Assembly (NCBI GenBank): GCA_041671305.1
Contig: JBAZBX010000022.1
Span: 1-12,610, forward strand
Direction of reading: 5' to 3'
Source of the DNA: CAIPBY01 sp041671305
Lineage (GTDB): Bacteria; Patescibacteriota; Patescibacteriia; 2-01-FULL-39-33
Length of the DNA: 12,610 nucleotides
This document shows, one piece after another, positions 6,448 to 12,610 of the stretch. The position numbers and the translations under genes were made by a program. Positions within the stretch are counted from its first letter, which is position 1. Each line of letters begins with the position of its first letter. The notes beneath the pieces were generated by a model. The model did no database searches. It saw nothing but the letters and a program-made list of their open reading frames with translations, and had not been told where the DNA came from.

Positions 6448-6666
6448 TTAAAATCCAAGTAAAATTGATAATCCCATAATTCCATGAATCAAGGCAATAA
6501 TTATAACCAGCCAAGCCAAAATCATATGCAACTTAAGCTTGGCCTTTCCCTTGAGCACCAGCTTGCCAACAATAGCCGTGATAAATAAAAGCACAAAGGC
6601 AGTAATCCCGCCATACATGATAGCCGGATAACCAAGAATTGGCATAAGAGCGATTGAAGAAAGCAT
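6448..6666 (-). CDS. Two-helix membrane protein, 72 aa, possible paired-His motif
   Basis: Two membrane helices are evident, residues about 17-37 and 48-70, joined by a basic loop (KLVLKGKAKLKLH). His47 and His61 lie 14 residues apart, at the start of and inside the second helix. Same-helix His pairs 13-14 apart bind heme in b-type cytochromes, but with only two helices and no other redox gene nearby this is just a possibility. I do not recognise a named family. The gene starts 8 nt after the 99-aa gene, is co-transcribed with it, and is followed directly by an intrinsic terminator. No Shine-Dalgarno is visible. Confidence 0.65.
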   Translation of the reverse strand: MLSSIALMPILGYPAIMYGGITAFVLLFITAIVGKLVLKGKAKLKLHMILAWLVIIIALIHGIMGLSILLGF

Positions 6667-6674
6667 AATTATTT

Positions 6675-6974
6675 TTATTTTTTCTTGCTCTTAGCTTTAG
6701 TGGCTTTTCTCTTTTCCCGGAAAGCTTCCATCAACTTTTCTGCGCCTTCAATAAGCGGTGGTAGAAAGCTGGCGGTGCTTTCCACTCTCTTGCGAACAAT
6801 GGAGATAATCTGATCAATGAGTTCCAGTTTTTTCTTGGCGCTGGTAATAATCTGCCTGACATCCCTGATAGCGAGCATAAAATAAAAAGCGCAAAAACCC
6901 AGACAAATTCCTATCCACAAGATTACAAAGGCCAGAGACAGCCAAAGAATATCTAATGATGATGTGACAAGCAT
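6675..6974 (-). CDS. Single-pass membrane protein with coiled-coil tail, 99 aa
   Basis: One long hydrophobic segment (residues about 8-34) is followed by an amphipathic helix (35-65, IRDVRQIITSAKKKLELIDQ), a Pro-containing break (SFLPPLIEG) and a very basic C-terminus (REKRKATKAKSKKK). This plan resembles small DUF948-like envelope proteins, but the match is by appearance only. The basic tail should be cytoplasmic. It is the first gene of a two-gene unit with an extended -10 promoter about 50 nt upstream and has no Shine-Dalgarno. Function unknown. Confidence 0.65.
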   Translation of the reverse strand: MLVTSSLDILWLSLAFVILWIGICLGFCAFYFMLAIRDVRQIITSAKKKLELIDQIISIVRKRVESTASFLPPLIEGAEKLMEAFREKRKATKAKSKKK

Positions 6975-7025
6975 GGTATTAAAATATTTAAGAATTAAAA
7001 TTAAAAAATTATTATCTTAATTTTT

Positions 7026-7054
7026 ATTATAACACTTAAAAAATATTTCAACAA
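7026..7054 (-). promoter_or_regulatory. Extended -10 promoter for the 99-aa/72-aa gene pair
   Basis: The minus strand carries TATAAT (7026-7031) preceded by TGT, with TTGTTG (7049-7054) 17 bp upstream. The start would be near 7019, giving a leader of about 45 nt before the ATG at 6974. The DNA at 6975-7063 is otherwise very AT-rich, and no hairpin terminator is visible for the gene ending at 7064. Confidence 0.6.
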
Positions 7055-7063
7055 ATAAAATAA

Positions 7064-8473
7064 TTAATTTATATGCTTAACCCTCAAACCTTCCACCATC
7101 TTGGATAATTTTTTACTAACGGTGACTTTATATTTAACCGGCTTCTTGATTGCCTTAAAAGCAGTTGGGAGCGTCTTCAATTCTTTTTTAATATTTTCTC
7201 TGATTTCTTCCAAAGTCTTCGCCTTTCCCACCCTCTTACCGCGAGATATTGCTTTATGCAACATCGGCACGCCTAATTTCTCACTCTCTATTCCAATTAT
7301 ATCTTCCTTTATTTTGCCATTTTTATCATATACTCTAAATATTTGTTTTCTGCCAGGATAACTTTCTTTGCCCTTGGTCAGCTTAGCTTTCTGCTCAATA
7401 GTTCCGTCTTCATGAATTAACTCAGCCATCTTGTATACTGCCTCAAATCTAGGATTATCCACCACATTTATAAGCGCCGTAGCGGAAACGTAGCAATCAA
7501 CCGGAGTTTTATCCTTGGCCATATCATCTATAATATACTCATCCAAATTGCTCATGGCCTGAATCTTTATGTCTCTTAAGCCGTTTTTATCCAACGTCTT
7601 TCTGACATAAAAAGCCAACTCCTTCACATTACCGCTATCAATCGTAATCATAAATCTTTTGTAATCAACCTTGGGGGTAGCTTTTATTTCTTCAATAAAA
7701 ATATCCAAGCCCTTTTTGATTTCATATGTATCAATCATAACCCAAAACAGCATTTTCTTCTCTAGTAGCACATCCAAAACATATCTAAACGCTTCTCTTT
7801 CTGTGCCAAAAGACTTAATAAAAGCATGATTGATGTTGGTAAAAATTTTATCTACAGAAACGTTCTTTTTGAACTTTCTAAAAAACATTGGAACAGCGCC
7901 AAGATTAGCTTCAAGTAAATATGCCGCTCTGGCAACTTCAACTCCCTGCTCAAATCCAGGCAATCTTACTATAGACGCCGCAATAAAAGTAGTTCCTTCG
8001 GTGGCAAATTTCAGTCTCGCCGTCTTGCTAAGTATTCTTATGGGATAGCCAAAGACATTAGTCACAAAAGCAGTTAGTAGATTAGCCTCAACCAGAGGAG
8101 CGGTTATTCTGACTATAGGCTCTCCGGGAAAAAATATGGCGCCATCTTTCATGGCCCAAACATCCCCAGAGAATTTAAAATTGCGATAAAAACTTTCCGT
8201 CTTTTTGGAATCAATTAGCCCCATCTTTTTCATGAGCTTAATAGCCTCTTCGTCATATTTGAAATTAAGAAGCATGTCAATAAATTTTTCCAACCCATTA
8301 AACAGATAAAAATTCCAATATTCCGGCATATCTCTGACCACAAGATCAAAAGTGGCAATATCCTTGTCTATGCCTCTATTGATCCAAGTTAAATTACTAA
8401 TAAAAATATTGGTGTATTCCAAAAGAGGAATATCCGAAATGTCTATTTCATAATCTTTCGTTTTACAATTCAT
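7064..8473 (-). CDS. pncB: Divergent nicotinate phosphoribosyltransferase family protein
   Basis: Family members join nicotinate and PRPP to make nicotinate mononucleotide for NAD salvage. Recognisable blocks in order are LFNGLEKFIDMLLNFKY (57-73), RNFKFSGDVWAMKDGAIFFPGEPIVRITAPLVEANLL (97-133), NHAFIKSFGTEREAFR (215-230; His216 aligns with the family catalytic His), VMIDTYEIKKGL (245-256), ITIDSGNVKEL (276-286), IKIQAMSNLDEY (302-313) and KGKESYPGRKQIFRVY (367-382). Length (469 aa) is typical. It is divergent: the usual FGLRRAHGPDA block reads like ASIVRLPGFEQ (166-176), FGVGT reads CYVSAT (327-332), and the N-terminal TDLYELTM-type block is missing. Substrate preference may therefore differ. 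It starts 8 nt after pheT ends and is probably co-transcribed. Confidence 0.85.
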   Translation of the reverse strand: MNCKTKDYEIDISDIPLLEYTNIFISNLTWINRGIDKDIATFDLVVRDMPEYWNFYLFNGLEKFIDMLLNFKYDEEAIKLMKKMGLIDSKKTESFYRNFKFSGDVWAMKDGAIFFPGEPIVRITAPLVEANLLTAFVTNVFGYPIRILSKTARLKFATEGTTFIAASIVRLPGFEQGVEVARAAYLLEANLGAVPMFFRKFKKNVSVDKIFTNINHAFIKSFGTEREAFRYVLDVLLEKKMLFWVMIDTYEIKKGLDIFIEEIKATPKVDYKRFMITIDSGNVKELAFYVRKTLDKNGLRDIKIQAMSNLDEYIIDDMAKDKTPVDCYVSATALINVVDNPRFEAVYKMAELIHEDGTIEQKAKLTKGKESYPGRKQIFRVYDKNGKIKEDIIGIESEKLGVPMLHKAISRGKRVGKAKTLEEIRENIKKELKTLPTAFKAIKKPVKYKVTVSKKLSKMVEGLRVKHIN

Positions 8474-8481
8474 AATAAATT

Positions 8482-10890
8482 TTACCTCACTCTAATTCCG
8501 TATTCTTTTTGCAAAAGTGTCACAACTTTTTCATGCACGGATTGAGCCTCGGATAGCTCAAGAGTTTTTTCAGAGTTTCTATATGTAAGTCTGATAGCTA
8601 AAGCTTTTTTGCCGGTTTCAATCTTATCGCCTTCATAGACAGACAAAAATTCCACGTTTTCTATCAAATCACTCACCTGTTTCGCGTGAAGAGAGACATC
8701 AGCAAACAAAACATTGGAGGCAATTTCCATGGACAGGTCAAGTTCAATGGCTGGATATTTGGGAAGCGGCATATAAGCTGGAGTAGTCTTGGCAAACTTG
8801 ATCAATTTTTCAAAATTAATTTCACAAATAGCAATCTCTTTCTTGATTCCAATTGCGGATTTAGCGTTTTTGCTAATTATCATAATCAAACCGACTTCTT
8901 CACCAGAAACCGACAAGATAAATGAATTATCCTTTTCTTCTAATTTCCAATCGCTGATATGCATTTTTTCCAGCAAATCTTCCAATGCTCCCTTGAGATT
9001 GGAGAAGGCGGAATCAGCGCTATCATCAGAATTCAAAAATGATAAATATGAAATTTCTTCCGGCAGGCTATTGCCTTTTTTGATATAAATCCTGCTCAAT
9101 TCAAAAGTTTTGATTTTCTTGGCCATGGCTTCGTTTTCTGATTCCATTTGCAATAAAGACGGTATCAAAGAAGTGCGCATATATTGAAAATCAGAGCTTA
9201 AAGGATTATCAATTTCCACATGGTCTTCCAATTTCAAACCACATGCCTTGATTAATTTCTCGGAAATAAAAGAATAACTGTAACTTTCAAAATACCCGAT
9301 GCCGGAGAAAATATTTTTGACTTTCCATTCCCAGAAAAATTGATCCGATGATTTATAATCGGCGGGAATTTCTCCAGTCATCAAATTAGTTGGTAAATTA
9401 TGATAGCCATAAATTCTGGCAATTTCTTCAACCAAATCATGTTCCCCTTCTACATCCTTCACTCTCCACCAAGGCACTTCAACTGTAAACTCTTTGACCT
9501 TGGCCGACACCTTGAATCCCAGCGATTCCAAAATTTCTTTCATCTTTGGCAATTTCAATTCCACGCCAAGCGCATTATTTACATTTGTTGGATTTAATTT
9601 TATGAATTTGCCCTCAAACTTGTAATGTTTCACGTCAATAATCTCACTAGCCACTTTAGCATTGGCAAATTGCTGTGCTAACTCTATGGCTCGCAGAAGC
9701 GCCATGGTGGTATTTTCCGGACTAATTCCCTTCTCATACAAATCAGAGCTCTCTGAATGCAAATTCAAGGCTCTAGCAGTCTTCCTTACGCTAACTGAAT
9801 CAAAGGTGGCACATTCAAAAACAATCGTCTTGGTTTGCGCGCTGGCAGCAGAAAGTTCTCCGCCCATTACTCCGGCCACAGCGACAGGAACTTCTTTGTC
9901 GGCAATCACTAAATTATTCTCAGTCAGTTCATATTCTTTGCCATCAAGCGCTAGAATCTTCTCACCAGACTTAGCTAATCGCACAATTATTTCTGCACCT
10001 TTTAATTTCTCATAATCAAACACATGCATGGGTTGGCCATATTCAATCAAAATATAATTTGTAATATCAACTAGGTTACTGATTGGCCTAATTCCCACTG
10101 AAATGAGTCTCTGTTGCATCCAAAGTGGAGATGGACCGACCTCTACATCCGTCATCACAATCGCAGAATATCGTGGACAAATACTTGGTTCTTTGACGCT
10201 GACTTTGAGTGTCATTGCGAGGGAGTCTGCCTTAGCAGACGACCGTGGCAATCCCGCGGGATCCTCACGCTTCGCTTTGCTACGCTCAGGATGACAGATG
10301 GCGAGATTTGGTTTTGGTTCTTTTTTTGTTGCCTTGGCGCCGGTGATAGCAACCGCTTCACGAGCAATTCCCACAATACTCATGGCATCCGGCCTGTTGG
10401 AAGTCACTTCCATGTCAAAAACAACATCATCAAGAGGCATGACTTTCTCTAATGGCTCACCGATCTTGGTATTGCTTGGGAGAATAAATATTCCCGTGTG
10501 ATCTTCGCCTAGTCCCAGCTCTCTCTGAGAACACATCATACCGAAACTTTCTACGCCACGAAGTTTGGCGGATTTGATTTCAAAGTCTCCAACCTTACCG
10601 CCGACAAGTACAACCGGAACTTTCTGACCGACGAGGATGTTTGGCGCACCACAAACGATTTGCAATTTCTCCTTGCCGACATTTACTTCACAGACATGCA
10701 ATTTATCTGCATCAGGATGTTGATCAATTTTCAAAATTTCTCCAACCACAACCTTAGTGAAGTTGGGCTTCATTTCATGTATTCGATCAACCGATGGACC
10801 ATGCAAAGACATAGTCTTGGCAAACTCCTGAGGAGTCAAATCAGTCTTGATGTATTCTTTGAGCCAATTGTAAGATATGTTGAAATTCAT
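8482..10890 (-). CDS. pheT: Phenylalanyl-tRNA synthetase beta subunit, with an in-frame repeat insertion
   Basis: This is the beta chain of the (alpha-beta)2 enzyme that charges tRNA-Phe; it carries editing and tRNA-binding modules. Domains by sequence: N-terminal segment 1-38; OB-type tRNA-binding domain about 40-150 (VVVGEILKIDQHPDADKLHVCEVNVG); B3/4 editing region about 235-400 (ICPRYSA, GIRPISNLVDITNYILIEYGQPMHVFD); B5 region about 415-490, ending EGEHDLVEEIARIYGYHNLP (481-500); catalytic-like core about 500-700; ferredoxin-fold anticodon-binding domain about 708-802, starting PKYPAIELDLS. Residues about 199-227 are encoded by a palindromic repeat (10211-10295) in the linker before B3/4 and look like added sequence. 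The ATG at 10890 gives the normal N-terminus; no Shine-Dalgarno. An unrelated 137-aa gene separates it from pheS. Confidence 0.96.
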   Translation of the reverse strand: MNFNISYNWLKEYIKTDLTPQEFAKTMSLHGPSVDRIHEMKPNFTKVVVGEILKIDQHPDADKLHVCEVNVGKEKLQIVCGAPNILVGQKVPVVLVGGKVGDFEIKSAKLRGVESFGMMCSQRELGLGEDHTGIFILPSNTKIGEPLEKVMPLDDVVFDMEVTSNRPDAMSIVGIAREAVAITGAKATKKEPKPNLAICHPERSKAKREDPAGLPRSSAKADSLAMTLKVSVKEPSICPRYSAIVMTDVEVGPSPLWMQQRLISVGIRPISNLVDITNYILIEYGQPMHVFDYEKLKGAEIIVRLAKSGEKILALDGKEYELTENNLVIADKEVPVAVAGVMGGELSAASAQTKTIVFECATFDSVSVRKTARALNLHSESSDLYEKGISPENTTMALLRAIELAQQFANAKVASEIIDVKHYKFEGKFIKLNPTNVNNALGVELKLPKMKEILESLGFKVSAKVKEFTVEVPWWRVKDVEGEHDLVEEIARIYGYHNLPTNLMTGEIPADYKSSDQFFWEWKVKNIFSGIGYFESYSYSFISEKLIKACGLKLEDHVEIDNPLSSDFQYMRTSLIPSLLQMESENEAMAKKIKTFELSRIYIKKGNSLPEEISYLSFLNSDDSADSAFSNLKGALEDLLEKMHISDWKLEEKDNSFILSVSGEEVGLIMIISKNAKSAIGIKKEIAICEINFEKLIKFAKTTPAYMPLPKYPAIELDLSMEIASNVLFADVSLHAKQVSDLIENVEFLSVYEGDKIETGKKALAIRLTYRNSEKTLELSEAQSVHEKVVTLLQKEYGIRVR
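8484..8488 (-). promoter_or_regulatory. Shine-Dalgarno-like GAGGT for the nicotinate phosphoribosyltransferase gene
   Basis: The last codons of pheT (GTG AGG TAA) supply GAGGT, 10 nt before the ATG at 8473. It is one of only two plausible Shine-Dalgarno sites seen and supports that start and coupling to pheT. Confidence 0.45.
10211..10295. repeat. Palindromic repeat copy 2, inside the pheT coding sequence
   Basis: This 85-bp copy starts GTCATTGCGAG, ends CTCAGGATGAC, and shares the central 21 bp (10244-10264) with copy 1. It has its own side hairpin, GTCTGC/GCAGAC (10225-10240), and a different right arm, so the arms are modular while ends and core are conserved. Read leftward in the pheT frame it has no stop and encodes HPERSKAKREDPAGLPRSSA then KADSLAMT (residues about 200-227). 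The frame is the same as in copy 1: both give DPAGLPR and SLAMT. The flanking protein is normal PheT on both sides. Confidence 0.88.
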
Positions 10891-10918
10891 AACGGTAAAA
10901 TTTTCAATTTTGTAATTT

Positions 10919-11332
10919 TTAAATTATTGTTCCGTCCTTTTTAGCTAGATTAATTAATCTATCTAAATCTTCCTTCGGTATGATTGGACAAGACTCACCC
11001 CATGTCCACTTATTTATTTTATTACCATTTTTACCAACCATATAATATCCAAATCTATATTCAATTTCTCCAATTTTTAATTTTTTGTGAGTGACTGGTT
11101 GTTTAATGCTAATTCTTTTAAATCTTTCTATAATAAATATCTTTTCGTGGATATTATGTTGTCCCATAAATGTCCATGCCTCTTTTAGAAAAAAATATCC
11201 GCCCTTTCTATTAATATCAGAAAAATATTTTAAATATCTACTAAGGCCAGTTTTATTATAATTTAATAAATTCTCCTTAAATTTTTTATCTGTTCTCCTT
11301 ATAAAATCATTAGCGGTTTCTATCTTATACAT
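10919..11332 (-). CDS. Hypothetical protein, 137 aa, AT-rich, between pheS and pheT
   Basis: I do not recognise a characterised family. The protein is soluble, basic and aromatic-rich, with no membrane segment or signal. The C-terminal part (WTWGESCPIIPKEDLDRLINLAKKDGTII, positions 109-137) looks like a conserved motif block, and I have the impression of similar ends in small hypothetical proteins of Patescibacteria, which I cannot check. Its G+C is about 25% by hand count, far below pheT, which suggests later acquisition or weak constraint. It lies between two genes that are usually adjacent, starts after a nested palindrome, and ends 28 nt before the pheT start. No Shine-Dalgarno is visible. 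Confidence 0.65.
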   Translation of the reverse strand: MYKIETANDFIRRTDKKFKENLLNYNKTGLSRYLKYFSDINRKGGYFFLKEAWTFMGQHNIHEKIFIIERFKRISIKQPVTHKKLKIGEIEYRFGYYMVGKNGNKINKWTWGESCPIIPKEDLDRLINLAKKDGTII

Positions 11333-11469
11333 ATTTTTTGTATCTGCATTCCTGCGAGCATTAGAAAATCTTGTGCTGATTTTATGTGGGAACGACCAAA
11401 AATTTTCGCAAGCTTTGTAATCAAAGCGTCAGAGAATTTTTGGATAAGTGAAGCATAAAATCTAGCCAT
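11320..11469 (-). CDS. Possible 49-aa small ORF overlying the palindrome (weak)
   Basis: An ATG at 11469 opens 49 codons ending in TAG at 11320, overlapping the 137-aa gene by 13 bases. The product would start MARFYASLIQKFSDALITKL and looks amphipathic. No Shine-Dalgarno precedes it, and nearly all of it lies in the nested inverted repeat, so its open frame may be a by-product of the repeat. The frame stays open upstream past the 22-bp palindrome. I list it only as a candidate. Confidence 0.2.
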   Translation of the reverse strand: MARFYASLIQKFSDALITKLAKIFGRSHIKSAQDFLMLAGMQIQKICIR

Positions 11470-11486
11470 GATTTGTCTACGCTCGC
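11354..11486. repeat. Large nested imperfect palindrome between pheS and the 137-aa gene
   Basis: Successive arms pair inward: GCGAGC/GCTCGC (11354-11359 with 11481-11486), AAATC/GATTT (11366-11370 with 11470-11474), GATTTTATG/CATAAAATC (11378-11386 with 11454-11462), CCAAAAATT/AATTTTTGG (11396-11404 with 11435-11443) and GCTTTG/CAAAGC (11412-11417 with 11422-11427) around a TAAT loop. The whole folds as one hairpin of about 133 nt with internal loops. No transposase is nearby. It may be a miniature mobile or palindromic element, or a structured RNA in the pheS-pheT transcript. Confidence 0.75.
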
Positions 11487-11495
11487 GACTTTTGC

Positions 11496-11517
11496 GCCAC
11501 TTTTCTAGAAAAGTGGC
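11496..11517. terminator. Perfect 22-bp palindrome 14 nt after pheS; possible attenuator or repeat end
   Basis: The palindrome has arms GCCACTTTTCT and AGAAAAGTGGC with no unpaired loop. It lies 14 nt past the pheS stop codon and 9 bp from the larger palindrome. Neither side has a proper T-tract after it, so terminator function is weak; it could be an mRNA 3'-end stabiliser or part of the adjacent repeat. Confidence 0.4.
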
Positions 11518-11530
11518 TTTGAGATAAAGA

Positions 11531-12610
11531 CTAGAACTGCTTATTAAACCTCAAATCATTCTTATACAACAATCTTATATCATCAATATTTAATCCTGAC
11601 TTCATCATATAGCATCTTTCCACACCCCAACCGAATGCGAAACCGCTGTAGACTTTCGGATCAATTCCACCGGCCTTGAGTACATTGGGATGCACCATGC
11701 CTGATCCGGCTAATTCCAACCAACCGTCTTTGCAGATTCTACATTTCTGACCATCCACATTTCCCGAACCACCGCAATACCCGCAAGAGATATCTACTTC
11801 AAAACTTGGCTCAGTAAATTTGAAATGATGTGGTCTGAGTCTGATTTCTCTATCAGCACCAAAAAACTTCTTTACGAAATAATCAATCGTACCCTTGAGA
11901 TGAGTAATATTTATTCCTTTATCAATCACCAAACCTTCAAATTGATGAAACATAGGGGCATGTGAAGTATCTGATTGTCTTCTGTAGCACTTGGAAATAT
12001 TCATCATACGAATTGGCAGTTTCCCCTTCTCCATTTCTCTGATTTGTCCAGATGAAGTGTGAGGAGTGAGAATTCTTCTACCCTCACTGACCAATTTCAA
12101 AGAATTATCTGCCAAATCCATCTTGATTGGTTCTTTGTCAATGAAAAAAGTTTCCCAATCATCACGAGCAGGATGATCACCAGGCATATTCAAAGTTTCA
12201 AAAGCATAATAATCCCATTCAACTTCCGGATATCTTTGTCTCTGAAATCCTATGCCTTTGAAAATATCGGCAATTTCTTCAATCGCTTGAGAGACTAAGT
12301 GCAAGTGTCCTTGTTCAGGTTTATTGCCTGGTAAAGTGTAATCAAAGAAGTTTCCTTCTTCACTTCCTGATAATTTATCTTTTATTGATTCTAATTCGCC
12401 TACAATATAATTCTTTGTTTCATTGGCTAAGATGCCGATTTCTGCCACTTCTTCGCGGGCAACCTCTTTTAGGCCTTTCATAATTTCAGTCAGTAAGCCG
12501 GATTTCCTGCCCAAATACTTGTTTTCCGCCGATTCTAAATCAGCCGGGATCTTAATGGACTCTTTTTCGGCATCAAATTGTTCTTTTAAATTGGATAGTT
12601 TTTGTTTCAT
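11531..12610 (-). CDS. pheS: Phenylalanyl-tRNA synthetase alpha subunit
   Basis: This is the catalytic alpha chain, activating phenylalanine and attaching it to tRNA-Phe together with PheT. Residues 1-85 are the N-terminal coiled coil (KYLGRKSGLLTEIMKGLKEV, 31-50). The class II core shows GDHPARDDWETFFID (144-158), TPHTSSGQIREM (182-193), CYRRQSDTSHAPMFHQFEGL (208-227), IRLRPHHFKFTEPSFEVDIS (256-275) and GFAFGWGVERCYMM (323-336). Four cysteines (276, 279, 290, 293) form a CxxC...CxxC zinc-ribbon-like insert just before GWLEL; I recall such Cys-containing versions in other bacterial PheS. The ATG is exactly at the window edge; 359 aa is slightly above usual, so it is probably the true start, but a few more codons could lie outside. 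Confidence 0.95.
   Translation of the reverse strand: MKQKLSNLKEQFDAEKESIKIPADLESAENKYLGRKSGLLTEIMKGLKEVAREEVAEIGILANETKNYIVGELESIKDKLSGSEEGNFFDYTLPGNKPEQGHLHLVSQAIEEIADIFKGIGFQRQRYPEVEWDYYAFETLNMPGDHPARDDWETFFIDKEPIKMDLADNSLKLVSEGRRILTPHTSSGQIREMEKGKLPIRMMNISKCYRRQSDTSHAPMFHQFEGLVIDKGINITHLKGTIDYFVKKFFGADREIRLRPHHFKFTEPSFEVDISCGYCGGSGNVDGQKCRICKDGWLELAGSGMVHPNVLKAGGIDPKVYSGFAFGWGVERCYMMKSGLNIDDIRLLYKNDLRFNKQF

Noticed and set aside
6261..10295. CRISPR or attachment-site reading of the two shared repeats
   Set aside because: The copies are 4 kb apart, palindromic and modular, with no regular spacers, cas genes or integrase.
1..12610. Recoded UGA (Gly) as in some Patescibacteria, suggested by the leftward genes ending only in TAA or TAG
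   Set aside because: Long synthetase frames have no in-frame TGA, conserved glycines use GGN, and the orphan gene ends properly at TGA just before a terminator hairpin.
1001..12610. tRNA genes near the synthetase genes
   Set aside because: No T-loop (GGTTCRANYCC-like) with matching arms was seen in the intergenic stretches on either strand.
11531..12610. Cysteine cluster in PheS as a novel zinc insertion
   Set aside because: Similar CxxC...CxxC inserts before the GWLE-type block are, from memory, known in other bacterial PheS proteins.

Overview
The window reads as a chromosomal stretch of a small-genome bacterium, probably a Candidate Phyla Radiation (Patescibacteria) member. This is inferred from compact, mostly leftward gene strings, genes mostly about 35-40% G+C by eye, almost no Shine-Dalgarno sequences, and housekeeping genes mixed with short unrecognised membrane or lipoprotein genes. 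The standard genetic code fits: the long synthetase frames contain no in-frame TGA. No phylum can be proved without a search.

Layout, left to right. (1) 1-368: start of a leftward FtsQ/DivIB-type cell-division protein, cut by the window edge. (2) 369-529: divergent promoter region with a perfect DnaA box. (3) 530-1000: the only rightward gene, a G+C-rich (about 54%) orphan with a strong promoter, strong Shine-Dalgarno and an 11-bp G+C-rich hairpin after it. (4) 1071-6399: a leftward operon reading lysS-HD fusion, cyclophilin lipoprotein, four-helix membrane protein, small lipoprotein, serS, with a good promoter at 6371-6399. (5) 6410-7054: two small membrane-protein genes with their own promoter and a rho-independent terminator. 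(6) 7064-12610: leftward pheS, an AT-rich unknown gene, pheT, and a divergent nicotinate phosphoribosyltransferase.

The theme is tRNA charging: PheS, PheT, LysS and SerS are all here. The cyclophilin and the two other envelope proteins sit between lysS and serS and should be co-transcribed with them. The NAD-salvage-type enzyme begins 8 nt after pheT.

The most notable observations are: a palindromic repeat (GTCATTGCGAG...GGATGAC) present twice, once in-frame inside pheT, adding about 28 residues to a linker, and once ending 7 nt before the lysS start codon, open in the same translated frame; a C-terminal HD-hydrolase domain fused to lysyl-tRNA synthetase; a nested 133-bp palindrome downstream of pheS; and a compositionally foreign rightward orphan gene. 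No tRNA, rRNA, CRISPR array, transposase or phage gene was seen.
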